This document shows positions 27,567 to 40,239 of a stretch of 64,000 nt of DNA, piece after piece. Position numbers and translations under genes: made by a program. Source of the DNA: Archegozetes longisetosus (Eukaryota > Arthropoda > Arachnida > Sarcoptiformes > Trhypochthoniidae); the NCBI GenBank assembly GCA_018873245.2, contig JAEMBT020000003.1:3863843-3927842 (forward strand). The letters run 5' to 3'. The notes under the pieces are model-generated. The model searched no databases. It was not told the DNA's origin and saw only the letters and a list, made by a program, of their open reading frames with translations. How positions within the stretch are numbered: position 1 is the first letter of the stretch; the number at the start of each line of letters is the position of its first letter.

Positions 27567-28442
27567 TTAAAGTTCGTCCGCATTTTTAGTTTGTGTCAGC
27601 GCTAAACGTGTTTCAGTTTTGTTATCAAATTTTAACCCTTTTGAGTTCTTTTGAGTATCTTTCGGTGTTTGGATCGATTGACCAGATAACGATCCCATAC
27701 TAATAGCCACACAATCCATATTTAGATCATTCGATTTGTTTTGTTCTGAACTCAAATCCCCACCTTTTGTGACAATCTTTACATAATTATGTCTTTTCTC
27801 TCGATTCGATTGATGGACATCACCCTTTATGGTACGGGATTGGGTTTGGGTTTGACTTGAATTAAAGTCTTGTTTTCTAATTTGGTTCTCTGAACTCTTC
27901 AGATTGATTTGGGTCAAGACGAAGCGACAATTCCTGATTTTCCATTTCTGATATTTAGCACAAATACGTAAAATAAATACGAACGCAACGATAGAGAAAA
28001 CAAGTCCATAGAAAACAGTGGGAACTATCAAAATAATTCTGAGCACTTGATTTATCAAACCATCTGATATTATATAATCGATTGCAGCCAAATACAGAAT
28101 GTAATACAGAAACGACAAAAGCAAAACACCGAAAACCAATTGAGTGAAATTTTCAGTACTACAGATGAAAGTTGCGAACCCACCAGCGATTCGCTTGATT
28201 TTAACGCCAATATATCTTGTTCCGCAAATACGACAAATGTCTGTTTGTGTTTTGCGTACTTCTGCCTTAAGACAACTGAAATGAACGAACTGCCACTGGC
28301 CCATACATTCGCACACCTCTATTAACCGCTCGTTTTCTTTCGAAGTTGCACACAAACGGCAATGACGAATATCACTATTGAAGGCCGTTCTTTCAATAAT
28401 ATCTTCATCGATTGCTTTATCTTTTCCTTTAGTGCTACTCAT
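27567..28442 (-). CDS. membrane RING-CH (MARCH-type) E3 ubiquitin ligase
   Basis: Uninterrupted 291-codon gene. Residues 28-73 hold a complete C4HC3 RING-CH finger: C28, C31, C44, C46, H54, C57, C70, C73. The histidine in the fifth position separates it from ordinary RING fingers. Two hydrophobic segments follow at about 101-125 and 133-160, as in MARCH proteins that sit in endosomal or plasma membranes and ubiquitinate membrane cargo. The cytosolic tail (161-291) is polar, Gln/Ser/Lys-rich and unrecognised. An in-frame TAA four codons upstream supports the start. No intron is needed, which could reflect an ancestral intronless gene or a retrocopy; the intact frame argues for function. I cannot assign it to one MARCH subtype. 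Confidence 0.85.
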   Translation of the reverse strand: MSSTKGKDKAIDEDIIERTAFNSDIRHCRLCATSKENERLIEVCECMGQWQFVHFSCLKAEVRKTQTDICRICGTRYIGVKIKRIAGGFATFICSTENFTQLVFGVLLLSFLYYILYLAAIDYIISDGLINQVLRIILIVPTVFYGLVFSIVAFVFILRICAKYQKWKIRNCRFVLTQINLKSSENQIRKQDFNSSQTQTQSRTIKGDVHQSNREKRHNYVKIVTKGGDLSSEQNKSNDLNMDCVAISMGSLSGQSIQTPKDTQKNSKGLKFDNKTETRLALTQTKNADEL

Positions 28443-29118
28443 TTTTTTGGTTTACAATCTGAAATTTATTTCTGAACTTAATAACCAAAAAGCAAGAATA
28501 AGTGCCTTTGAAAGTTTGATAAAATGATAAGTGTTGTGTTATCAATTTTCCTAACGTATGATTAACTGACAAACCAAACGATTATTTTAAACAAGCTTTT
28601 CCTAGTTGGTTTTTAGATTTATACGCTTCAAATTCGAATAATTTGCACGATTCAGGCTATCTGTTCCAGTATGAAATTCAATTTTCAGTAATTGTTAGTC
28701 CGTTAAGCTCTCTTTCAATATAACCGTTATTTTAACTGAAATGATATCTCGCTCAAGATTTTTATATTTTTTCTTTAACTATTTCAGTATTATTTTGAAC
28801 TGAATTTCAATATTATTGAGTGTTTCGAGCAATGAGTCAATCGATCTAATTATAAACAGAATAGAATATAGGGAACAAACAAGTTTTTTGAGATAGATAT
28901 CTATGAAATACCTAAAAATATGTTTTTAGGTCTAAAGACACATGATAAACACTTTTGAAGCAATCGTGACGAAACAATTTGTTTTGAATGTCAAAATAGA
29001 TATTAATAGACATTATTAGACACTAAAGCACTTTATTGAGCTGTTTGATTGTTTTTTGTTTTTGTTTCTAAGGCACTCAAGTTTTAATCACTGAATGATA
29101 AATACTTGAAAGATTGAG

Positions 29119-29387
29119 ATTCTTATAATTGTGGCAGTACCTGAAATAAGGGTACAACGCAGTTTGTTCTTAAATCCAGTTAATACTTGATTCAATAAGG
29201 TCTAAATATGTTCTCAAAATCAATATATGTTCTAGTTGAAAGCTTTGTGTGACTAATTCCTAAAATAATTGATCTGATTATCTTACTGCAATCAAACAAA
29301 TGTTTGGACATAAGAATCAAGTATCAACTGAATTTAAGAACAAACTGTGTATGCCCTTATTTCAGACACTGTCACAATTATAAGAAT
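29119..29387. repeat. 269-bp foldback element with roughly 90-bp arms
   Basis: The left arm starts ATTCTTATAATTGTGGCAGT and continues ACCTGAAATAAGGGTAC. The reverse complement of the right arm starts ATTCTTATAATTGTGACAGT and continues GTCTGAAATAAGGGCAT. Both go on through CAGTTTGTTCTTAAAT and GATACTTGATTC-like sequence. The arms are about 85% alike by eye and surround about 90 bp. It is probably a non-autonomous DNA transposon (MITE/foldback). Confidence 0.8.
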
Positions 29388-31572
29388 GATACCAACTCTT
29401 GGTTCTTGTTATTAACAATTAACCAAATGGACTTTTGCGTAATTAATCTCTTCCTTATCATCTTATTCAAGAGAAATTATTCATTAAGTAGTGAAGTAAG
29501 ATAAGAAAGAAATTTCACTCTCTTATTGTCACGCGATGGATAACAAGTATAAACATTTAGCTTTATATGCTTTGAGTTACGAATTTGTTTAGTAATATGA
29601 AAACATGACTGTCTCTCGACTTATAATTGCTTCATCATCTCTGATCCCAAATTCTTGCAGTTCATCCTTAAACTTGACCAATTTGAACTTATTCAGTAGA
29701 TTCTATCATCTTTACAACCTTTGAATAAAATCAGGATTTTGTAGCTTGTGTTGAATTTTTCTCAAATTGAATTATTACAAGAGGTTTCCCCACGTTAATC
29801 TAAGATGCAAAATTTTCTGTTAAGGCAACTTAATATTGTAGCTCAAATGAATTATGCGTCAAAAGTGGCATAACGATTAAATTAAATCAAATTTGATTAA
29901 GCCGGAAGACATTTTTGAAGGGAGAGAAAAAACTTTAGGGAGCTATCAGTTTTTTTGAGCTTAATGTTTGAAACCTGCACTAAAAACATATATGAATTAA
30001 GACTTTACCTTAAAAGGTATTCTATCCTACTAAATACCTTGTCTACTGTCTTGTTTCTGCTTTTACCCGGAACTCAAATGTCTATTTTATTGATTAGATG
30101 ACACAGCAGTGAATAGAATTATCCAACTTATTAGACTAGCTTTCATATGAGTTAGATGACTCACTAGTTATTCCTAATGAACAACTTTTCATTAACTATG
30201 TGTGTCATTAAAGCCATACCTTTTTATACATGCAACATTATGAATCACCATTAACCAAATTCAAACATTAAACACACAGAAAATAAACAAACAAATTTAC
30301 AATTCATCTTCTTCCAACCATTTTTACTAAAATCACCGCTTCAAAAGTCTATGATTTTAGTTCTATAGGCGTTTTTCAATTTAAACATAATTTTTATTTT
30401 ATCTTATTATCAAAATTGATACAAAGCTATGTGTTTTCATCAAATATGTTAATAACCGTTAAGCTGTTTTATGTGATAAATTACATAAATATTTATATTA
30501 CACGAAGCTTGTAAGATTAGAAAATAATTCTTAGAATAATAAACTTTGTTCAGCCCAAAACAACCCTAACTTATTAAGTTTTTAAAAAATGACTAAACTT
30601 TAGAATTTAATGCATACACAACTTAGAAGTTAAAGTTTAGTATTTCTTTAAAGTCTAATCTGATGAAAACATAAAATTGTGACCTTCAAATTAAATTTAT
30701 TCTGATCGTCACCCTTTCTAATCATAAATTTTGATGCACTTTTCCCCGAAAAATATTTTAAACTTACAGCTAGTTAGGACAAATAGGGAACTGATTTAAA
30801 GCTGGAATTAAACAGAATAATGAGTTACAAGATTAGAAAAGTTTTCAGGTGATCAATTTTTACAATTTGAACATTTAGGTGGTGTACCATGAAATTTAGG
30901 AAATTAGCTCATCACAAAAATTTGAAATAACCTTATTGAATATTATTGGAGACATCAGTTAAGAGTTAGAATTGTAATCTACTTAAATGCATAAATGCAT
31001 ATAAATCCAAAGTTGAAGTTTGTAAAATTGAATTAAGCATACTTTGGTAAAAGTTCAAAAGGTCTTATTTGGTTGTATAAAAGAGAAGTTATTAACTTTG
31101 ATAAAGAGTGTGCAATTTCCAACTTAAAAATGAAGTATAAATTGAATGTATTATACGATCTCATTAATTATGACATTTAGAACAGGAATTGAAGATAATA
31201 TAATAGACTAAAACACCCACAACTCAACCATAATTTCGAGTTAACTCAATTAAAGTCAGTCAACGTCCGTATTATTGTCTATGCGTTGATCAACTGAAGT
31301 GACAAAGTGTTATGATATCCTAAATATTTTTGTTTGATTTGAAGCGGTTTAACAAAAAGAAGAAAAAAGTACATAAAAGTTAGGAAAAACTCCCTATATT
31401 CTACTGAAACCTACAATAAGTCGAGTCAATAGTTATTAGGAGCTCCTATCACATAAAACGTTCACAAAAACACATTCAAAACAAGTTTAGCCTAGCATTC
31501 AATTCAAGGTGAGAGAGATATTACTAATAGTGAGAACAAGTGACCCAAATTCACAACATATTCACCATAAGG

Positions 31573-31594
31573 GAGAGAGAGAGAGAGAGAGAGA
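31573..31594. repeat. GA dinucleotide microsatellite
   Basis: About eleven uninterrupted GA units in intergenic DNA. Confidence 0.9.
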
Positions 31595-32307
31595 CAACAT
31601 ATCCAACACGAGCGACTCTACAGTCTATAAAAGTATTAATATTTGAAAGCATTTCAATAATAATAACAAACAGTGTTATTCTGTTGTGTCAGTTAAGCCT
31701 TATATGAAGCATATGACCGATAATGACATTAAGTGAATGAAACTCATAACTAAATAGTTATTATGATCGCTATCTGTGCACTAACTGTTGATTGATTTGT
31801 TTGGTGTTATTGTGATAGAAGTGACGCCACCCTGAGATGAACAGATTTGGATGAAGATATAATCTACTATTATATTAGTTGATATATTATTTATTAATAT
31901 AATTTTTGTTTTTCATCCGATTCTCTCTTTAATATTTAAATCGTTTTATTGTGTTTGAAAATTGCACTCCATTCTGATTGGTCTAACGAATGTCTTATGT
32001 GATCATCAGATGCTCGGATCTCTTCGTTTAATCAATATTTATATATATATTGTGCGTTTCGATAGAACTACAGAACAGTTGAACACAAGTCAGACATGAG
32101 ATGACATGATATTTACTAATCAAATAGACATTCAGTTCATTGACTCTAATCTAAGATCATTATAACCCTATCATAGTATGAATTGATTGATCAGATTATT
32201 ATCGATTTATTTAGTGAAATGATTGAAGTAATTGTGTCAATCTGCAAAAATATAAATAAATAAATAAATAATAAAATAAATGAATTGGTGTGTTTAACTA
32301 TGTAATC

Positions 32308-35021
32308 ATGCCTAACATAAAGGGAAGATTTAACGAGCTGTTTCAAAGACAATTCAGTTTTCCGTCTTATAATCAAAACAATTCGTCGAAACGTAATTCT
32401 TTAAATTCAAACAATATTAAATCTAATGGTTCTTTCATTAATCGATACCTCAATGGGTAAGTCTTGTATTTTTTTTAATCTTTTCTATCAATGCCTTTCG
32501 TTGAAATAAATTGATTTTGATATGAAAAAGTTGATTAAATCTTTTGATTAACTTTTGATTTCAATATTCTTAAAGCACAAAACGTGTTATAAAGAAAGAA
32601 AGACTTTGAGTTAACAAAGTGATTAAGAGGAAAAAAGTTGAACAATGCTATGAATGACTGACATTATGATTAAAGTACTAGTTCTTTCCTTTGGATACGC
32701 CACTGACCTCTGACTAGTTAACCATTATATCAATACTAATGTCGACTCAAAGTCTGAGCAAAACAATAAAAATACTTTTATGTTCTCGTTATTAAACGAC
32801 TAAAGTTCGTGCACTCAATCAATAAATATTGACTGAAAAGTTTGTTTGAATATTGTCCTGAGCAGAAAACTAAATAAAAACCATCCGGACATACTCTGCG
32901 GCAAAACATGCTATGATTTGCCCGTTAAAGAGATCAGCAAACTATCCAAAAATTTGGTTTCAGCCTCTACTGGGCCTAATGGTGGTCTCACGAGAGTTAA
33001 TCGACGCTCAAAACCGTTTGATTTGGCCGACACTGACGTCGATTTTATTGATGAAGACTATAGCGAGTCTAATAATAGTTTGCCATTTGTTGAGAACGCA
33101 AACGTAAATGATATTATTAGTAATGGCAATGACAGAAACGATAATAACGAGGACGATTGCGAAGAGAAAGAATCGATCATTAATTCAGGCAATGATAGCT
33201 TTCATAAAAGTGCAACAATGGCTTTAGGAGAAGAAATCGCAGGCATTAGTAGATGGGACTCTCCATTAGACAATGCCTACGGAATCGCTACAACTCTTTA
33301 TGAGTGTCATCCATCAACCAAAGAAAAAGCTGGTTTGTTTTAATTTGTGTTAATGTCTTGCTTTGAATTACAAATATTAAGTCAAATTATCTCTTTAGCC
33401 TTAAAGTCTAGATTTTGTTTGAATTTGATTTTTGTACAAACGAGTGTGGTTTAATTTATGATTATTATTATCATGTGGTTTCTTATTCAGGTGAACCGAT
33501 CGCCGATTCGTTTGGCATATGTGTGCGAGAAAATAGTGCGATCTTGGTATTAGCCGACGGCGTCAATTGGGGTGAAAAGTCATGTTTGGCTGCTCGTTGT
33601 GCTGTTCATGGATGTATTGACTATTTAAATAAGGCGTTGTATTTAGAAGGAGCTCGAATTGAAAACACAATGGTATATAAAAGTTAATTATTAAAGGTAC
33701 ACACTTCAGTCTTATTCTTCCTGTTTATTTAGGATATTTTTGTTGCACTTCTTCGGTCATTCAATGCGGCGCATAATCTGATACTGCAAGAAAATGGATT
33801 ATTGACAACCTTATGTGCCGGTATATAATTATATTCATTAGTTATTGTAAACATGTTTGTAAAAGTGACTTAATATTTAGCGGTTGTTTGCCAACTAAAA
33901 AACTCTGATCGGTTCATTGTTTGTACGTGTAATGTTGGTGACAGTCTCGCATATGTTTACAGCAAAGAATTTGGTGTAAGAGAGATAACTCAAGGTTTGT
34001 ATAGCACTAATTGCGTCACTTCTTGTTTGCATTTAATGCTAAATTTCTATCGATTTTTCGTTTTGAAAAAGGGTCGCACGATATATATTCGATGCGAGAC
34101 ATGAGAGACGCCTTAGGGGCTTTGGGTCCAGTCGACGGAACAAATCCAGAACTAAACAATCTGACAGTTGCCATGACTATTGTGGATCGCGGAGATATTG
34201 TGTTCTTGACAAGCGATGGAATATCAGATAATTTCGATCCAGTGGTCGGCAAGTTTGCCATTCCTAAGAAAGAAAAAGCTTACTTTTCTAAAGCAACAAA
34301 CAGTGATGCTCCGAATGAAGGTTAGACTCAATTCAATTACAATACCTACACATATATATTGTTACACAATGCACACAATGAAAAGCAAAAACTAGTCAAA
34401 CAAGTCTGTATTATGTTAATCGTCATATAATTACTATCATGAGACATCGATAGAGTAAGTTATATAAGCTTTAAATGTATTCATATAGCTCGTAAAAGTC
34501 GTCTGAAACGATCGAATAGCAATCCTGATCGCGAGACTGCACACTTTCCGGCGCCAAACCCTGATCTGCCAGTAGTGTCCGCTCATCAGAGGCATGAACT
34601 GACACTCCTTCGAATGGAAGATTTATTACTGAATGGTGTTAACGGGGAAGATGTTCCATGCACGACAGCCAAACAACTTTGTCATCTTATGATTGAATTT
34701 TCAACTAAACTAACCACAGCCAAAAGAAGAATCTTGGAAGATCCCGATCTTTATGACGATGAGAACGATTCTTTTGGTCAGTACGAACAAAGGCAGCGGC
34801 GAAGAAAAGTAGGCGATAAGTTAGCTATGGTTCCCGGAAAGTTAGATCACGCATCGATTGTTGCCTATAAGGTTGCCTTTTATGGTGACTATAAAGAGAA
34901 GAAGTTTGACGATAAACTTTCCAACTGTGATGACAAGAGGTATAACTTAAAGCTAAGGGCAACTCTGGCCAGGTTTGAATCTCAAGAAGACTGCAGCGAT
35001 TTAAGTGAATCCACTATCTAA
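32308..35021 (+). CDS. CG9801: PP2C-like domain protein (CG9801 type)
   Basis: Seven exons: 32308-32456, 32866-33332, 33491-33672, 33733-33820, 33881-33994, 34072-34320, 34489-35021; 593 residues. The PP2C-like core begins at the end of exon 2 ([19 protein letters not shown]) and runs through [28 protein letters not shown] and [20 protein letters not shown]. It matches my memory of Drosophila 'PP2C-like domain-containing protein CG9801'. The usual PP2C DGHGG motif is replaced by DGVNWG, but the aspartates of LADG and TSDGISD remain, so activity is uncertain. The N terminus is Asn/Asp/Ser-rich and the C-terminal 177 residues are charged. An in-frame TGA upstream fixes the start. Two donors are GTTTGT, weak but phase-consistent. 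Confidence 0.88.
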
Positions 35022-35698
35022 CCAATTTTAGTTTTATTTTACTTATTAATTACATGTTAGATTTGTGTGCGTACTCTTTCGCCTACATAGCTCTCTATTA
35101 GTGGAAACAAACTTATTTTAGAAGTTCACGATTTCAACATTATTTGAATCACCCTTTTTTTAAATTATTCATCGATTGCACAACAATTGCACTCTTAAAT
35201 ACTTTACTACGCTTTTATGGACTCTAATTATTTGAACGTGCAGTGCTTTTACATTCAATGCAAATCATGTTTTGCGCATTTGAAAACGTTATCTAAAGCT
35301 AGTTTTTTGTCTTCCAAATTAATTTAGTTGAATCTCTTTTTCTAAGAGGCACTAATTGAACTCTACCTCGAGTATTTTAACCTAAATTGGAGCAAAAATG
35401 TTTCTTCTTTTATATAATTTGATTACAAAATCGCAAATACTAGCATTTATTACTGATGTAATCGGATTTGATGCACAAGCTTTGGCGTATTATTTTGATA
35501 TTTTCCCAAAAAAGCTTTTTCTCATAAAGTGTTACTTAAAATTGAAATGATTAAGTATTGACTGTTTTTATACTTAACTGCTTCTAATTGTTATCATCTA
35601 TTTATTTAACTTGACTTTCTATCACAAGATTGAATTTGCTTCAAAATTAAGATTAATATTATTGAGCACAAAAGCTTCAAATACAAGTCCGATTTATG

Positions 35699-36511
35699 CA
35701 GCCTGACCACATTTCTTTCACCAATTCCTTGATTTTTTTCAATAAAAACTGAATAATTACCTGGACATTCCGGGACATCGAATTTATTGCCATTTTTAAG
35801 TAAACATTACTTTCTATCATATTTAGTATCATTTTTAGCGGCCTTGATTAGATTTTCGTTATCTAGTACAAAATTTTTAAATTCGTGTGATTTCGATTTT
35901 CTGTGTGTATTGACAGCTGGAATGCCTTCGTATTTAATTGTGAATTGAGTTTTACATTATATACAATTAGCTTTGAAGTCATCAACTTTTCTCAGCCAAT
36001 CCTTATATTTCTTCTTTCGAAAGCCATATGTCCTGGAAATAAGTCAATCTCTTCTTTAATTTTTTGGCGATTCATTAATAGTTCGTTTGTTTGACATGAT
36101 ATTAGTTTGTTAGCAATTAATTGATATAATAATAAATATTTTCAGTATTTATTGAAAACAAATGTTAAATCTTTAGCGAAATGTAAATTATTTGTTCAGA
36201 AAATATAGTAATATTATATACTATTAATGTGAACATTAGCAACAAATAATTATGAGTAAATGCATGACTACTTCAGGATTCAGTTATATTTTATGCCTAT
36301 TTTACAGTTTTGTTTTAGTATTGATATAGAGTAATGATAAGTACATTTACATTCTTTTAATACAATTTCAAAAGATCTATTTTTAAGCACTTTGTCAAAC
36401 ATTTGTCATTCCTGGACACTTGTATGTCAAGGAATGGTCCATTCCTTCCACCTGGACATAGTTCACGATTCCTGGACTGTTAAGGTCATTCCGGGACATG
36501 TGGTCAGGCTG
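35699..36511 (-). mobile_element. hAT-like transposon remnant, 813 bp, with TIRs and 8-bp TSD
   Basis: Perfect 14-bp terminal inverted repeats (CAGCCTGACCACAT and its complement) are flanked on both sides by GATTTATG (35691-35698 and 36512-36519). An 8-bp duplication points to the hAT superfamily. Both ends carry several subterminal copies of ATTCC(T/G)GGACA, a layout typical of transposase-binding repeats. The interior keeps a fossil BED finger on the minus strand (about 35885-35998). It is too short to encode a full transposase, so it is an internally deleted copy. Confidence 0.85.
35815..36030 (-). pseudogene. fossil BED-type zinc finger of a hAT transposase
   Basis: Read on the minus strand, one frame gives KKKYKDWLRKVDDFKANCI, a stop codon (TAA), CKTQFTIKYEGIPAVNTH and then RKSKSHEFK. 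This has the spacing of the BED finger of ZMYM/KIAA1586-related hAT proteins: W, CxxC, a G-containing loop, then H and H. The stop lies between the two cysteines, so the copy is dead. It lies wholly within the 813-bp element. Confidence 0.65.
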
Positions 36512-38310
36512 GATTTATGTCAATTAAGTATGAAAAGTATTTTCTAAAAAAAACTGTTTTTGTCGCGTTATCAAAAGAAAGTTAAAACGGATGTCGTAAT
36601 CATTTCCGACTTATGCCTATCTCTATAGTTCAATCTTTGATTCAATTAATTAAGACTAAGTATTTTGATTTCTACTGAAAACATTCCTGTGTATTGAGTG
36701 ATCTTAAGAGAGTTGACTTGAGTCTATTTGAATGTTGATTAATTTAGATTAAAGGTATTTATATCTTAATTGTCTCATTCATGAGAAGGTTCAGTTTGAT
36801 TAAAGGTCTCAATAATTAGAGGCTTTTCCATCTAATTATGCAAGAACACAAAAAACTAATAAATCAAGTTAAGCGAAACGTTGAGGGCATTTAGTAATTG
36901 CTTTCTATCGAGAAATACAAATTAAGCTCAATTCTCAAAAGTGAAGTGTTCTAACTCAGGTTTCTTTTAATCTGATTCAATCTAATTCCTGTATTTAGCA
37001 TTGAAAGTTATCAATTAAAAGAGCACAACACATGCCTATAAAACTGGTTAACATAATTAAAGCTAATTCTAACTGATAAAATGTACGCTAAAAGCTAATT
37101 ACCATAATTAGTGGAACATTGGCTGCAAGTGTATTGCTGATATGTTAGGTGTGGTGTTTGTGCGCTTAAAACGGGATATCAAAATACTAAGAATAAGTAT
37201 TTCAATCTACTCAATTTACTTTCTGTTTGCCTTCTATCTAATGGCATCTCTGTTTGGTTAATTACTCTTTACTTGAGTTTTATGACCAGCTTCAGGCAGT
37301 CCAACAGTTGTATTGATTCGAGTCCATGTCTTCTTTTAAGCTATATCTAGTTTATAAACTTTAGTAACACTTAATTATGACCGAGTGTTGAAGTATTTTT
37401 CCATCTAAATATTCAGATCAGAATTTGGAAATTTGCTTGATCGCGAACTCTGATAACTGATATGAAAAGTTTGTAGAATATGAAAACCTTGTAATGCAAT
37501 TATTGTTAACTATTTTCGTAGGCAATTGTTACTAACAATTATTGTAAAAGTCTTATGTTTATCACAGTTTGATAGACTGGTATAAATTGTAAATGTCTAG
37601 CAGTTGAGGTCCAAAACAGAACTGAGTCTTACTTCAGTCCTGTTTGAAAAGATAGAAAGCAAAGATGTGATAATTTAGTTGGTATTCGGTCAAAGCTAAT
37701 GATTCTTAAGGGCAGTTCTTCAAAAGCTATCAAAATTGAATACAAAGTTTGATCTAATTATATGCCAAAATATTGTAATTACTGCCATTTTTGACTAGAT
37801 TGAAACGATTTTTACTGCAATTTACTATAAGTATAACAAAATTCATTGGTATTATTATTAATTTTTGTCACTGTCATTTTGTTTATCTTTGTTCGACTGC
37901 ATTTTAAAACTGTTAAAGTTTTGCTCAATTTATTTTGTATCTTATTATTTATACAGTCACGCATTTCATTGATGGAAAGTTAAGTTCGACAAAAAACTTT
38001 TGTCCAAATTTAGGCATTAACTAAAATCGATTCTAATTACTTAAACAGATCCTGTAACACACGAATGCCCTCCTCTCTAGGCACTAGTCATTAGCGACTT
38101 AGAATTTTTTAAATCTGTCAAAATAATCAAAAATACTAACTAAATATGTTGATTAATATACTGTTCAATCATAACTGTAATGTTATGAAAATGACATTGA
38201 CTGACGATCATTGTTTGCTTTAGACAACTATAGATTAATTGTACTCTAATTGTAAAATTATTTCAAGTATTCCAATAAATATGGGCGAAAGTCAATTATT
38301 ATTTAAATTA

Positions 38311-38316
38311 TTTATT
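38311..38316 (-). terminator. candidate polyadenylation signal of SNRPC
   Basis: TTTATT on the plus strand is AATAAA for the minus-strand gene, 120 bases past its stop codon. Confidence 0.45.
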
Positions 38317-38435
38317 TAGTCAAACGTGTTTAATTACAAATTTTCTTATAATTAACATAGAATTAGAAAAAGAATTTTCAATGATTTCAATGTCGAAATG
38401 TTATGATCAGAATCTGTCAGATGTTGTAAAATCTA

Positions 38436-40239
38436 TTAGGAAGTGGTCGGTTGTCTTTGTTGAGCCGATTGCAGAGCCTGAAGAGCTGCTAACGGAGGTG
38501 GAGGTGCGAAAGGAGGTGGTGGTCCTGCTGGAGGTCTCATTCCAGGCATGATGGGCGGCGGCATCATCATGGCTGCACCTGGTGGCAGAGGTGGGGGTGG
38601 AACATTTGGAATCATTGGCATTCGTGCGCCTGCCACCGGAAATCTTGCGCCAGGAGGCAACGGTGGCGGTGGCGGTAGTATCGTTCCAGGCGGTGGCTTC
38701 GGTCCAGTAAACGCACCAGAAAGAGCTTTACTAGCTTTGAACGCAGCAGCTTTTGGAATAAAATTAGAAATTTGTTAATAAACAGATAAGACAGTGATTG
38801 AAGCGATGCATAGTTTCCCAAGAGATGATCTGATGGTGGAACTGGACCTCTAATTAACTACTCAATGACAAACTCAAGCCATTCAATTGAAATAAGTTCT
38901 ATATTCCAAAGATTTCATGCAATCTGCAGATTGAACAGTCTTTGAAATGAGTTAAGTTTAAATTGATTCGACTCTGATCTGAATTGATCTGAAGTATTGA
39001 CTACTTGGGAAACTTTGTAATTGTTCTAAAAACGAATCAATCGATTAATCGAAAGCATGTGCAGAACAAATAAGATATAATTTATGAGAAATTTGAAACG
39101 AAAAATATATAATTTTTCTTAACGATTGTAATCTGAATGCGTATAAAAGTAACTCAAGGAAATCAATTTGAATGGAAAGAAAATGATTAATAAAGATTAT
39201 GAGAACAAAATGAATTAGAATCAAACCCTGATTTGATAAGTGGTCCCATTTTGCTTGATTTGCAGTGTTTGCTCTCCAACGTGATGCTGAGCCAACTTTA
39301 TTAGCAGCACATTGAGAGGTGATTATCATAATTATTGATCAAATAGCTCGAGATTCACTATTTATTTTAACTTTATATTCATTTCTTATTGCATTTGTTT
39401 GGTCTTATTTGTTATAACTTTGCGTCTCATTAATCATTACATAACTATTTGTTTAACGAAATCATTGAGGGATAGATTCGGGAAAATAAGTTTCAAACTA
39501 TAACTCTATTCTAATCTCAGTAATATGAATGTTCACTTTAATCAATTTCAACTCAAATTTCAAGCCGAACAATGAAAGATCGAAATAGATTTTAGTTTCC
39601 AATCTATTGATCAATACTTACTTCAGGAGCTTATATAAAAGGTATTAAATATTTGAAGTTTAGGTAAATGTTAATAAGAGTTAGATGTAGAAAATGGAAA
39701 AACAGATAAAGTAATTGAACGAATGGAAAGCATATTGAGTGAGAGTAGACTTAATTTAATAAAAATTTATCAAAACGAGTGGTCACTTACTGGTAGCGTC
39801 GATAAGACTCTGTGCCTGATCTTCCATCCATTTCTGGTAGTAAAACTTCACATTCTCTTTGTGTTTTCGTCCGTTGCAGTGAGTCTTACGAACTGATGGC
39901 TATATAAATAGATTAAATCAATAATTAATTAGGTCTTTACTAATGTTTGACACGCTTTCACTCTAACGTTTAGAGAATCTACAAATTTATCAAATTTTTC
40001 TCACAAAACACTGGTTTCTCATAATTCTGTTAAATGCATATAATTTGAAGCAATTGATTGAAAGATTAGCTAAATTGAAACCCATTTAAATGGAAGATAA
40101 TTGAATTGAAGACAAAGACTTACCGAGTCGTGCGTCAGAAAAGTGTCGCAATAATCACAATAATATCTGTAAATATAGCAAATAATAATTAATATTTAAT
40201 ACTTCAATCAATTAGTTAAATCATGCAATACTTCGGCAT
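38436..40239 (-). CDS. SNRPC: U1 small nuclear ribonucleoprotein C
   Basis: Component of the U1 snRNP that helps recognise 5' splice sites in the nucleus. Four exons in transcript order: 40239-40232 (only ATGCCGAA), 40166-40124, 39899-39791, 38749-38436; 157 residues (human 159). The N terminus reads [20 protein letters not shown] with the U1-C zinc ligands C6, C9, H24 and H30, followed by [17 protein letters not shown] and SLIDATTAAFK. The rest is Pro/Met/Gly-rich ([15 protein letters not shown]), as in the family, and ends in a short Gln-rich stretch. The eight-base first coding exon is inferred from the conserved MPK start, correct phase and a GT donor. The intron 38750-39790 (1.04 kb) holds nothing recognised. 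Confidence 0.93.
38750..39790. other. SNRPC intron 3
   Basis: 1041-bp intron. A somewhat GC-richer patch at about 39227-39329 gives a short minus-strand frame ([20 protein letters not shown]) that I do not recognise. It may be a repeat remnant or an alternative exon. Nothing else stands out. Confidence 0.5.

Larger units (their letters stand above)
28443..32307. other. intergenic region with foldback repeat and microsatellites
   Basis: No gene recognised. It contains the inverted repeat at 29119-29387, a GA run at about 31573-31594 and an AAATA/AATA-rich run at about 32253-32283 just before the next gene. The frame at 29304-29504 is one arm of the foldback repeat. Confidence 0.6.
35022..38435. 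other. intergenic region with hAT remnant
   Basis: It holds the 3' untranslated region of the PP2C-like gene, the hAT-like element at 35699-36511 and otherwise no recognisable gene. A candidate AATAAA for the upstream gene occurs only at 35742, inside the transposon's left end; the true processing site is unclear. Confidence 0.55.

Noticed and set aside
38548..38778. Gly-rich plus-strand frame opposite SNRPC
   Set aside because: It is the antisense shadow of the Pro/Met-rich SNRPC last exon.
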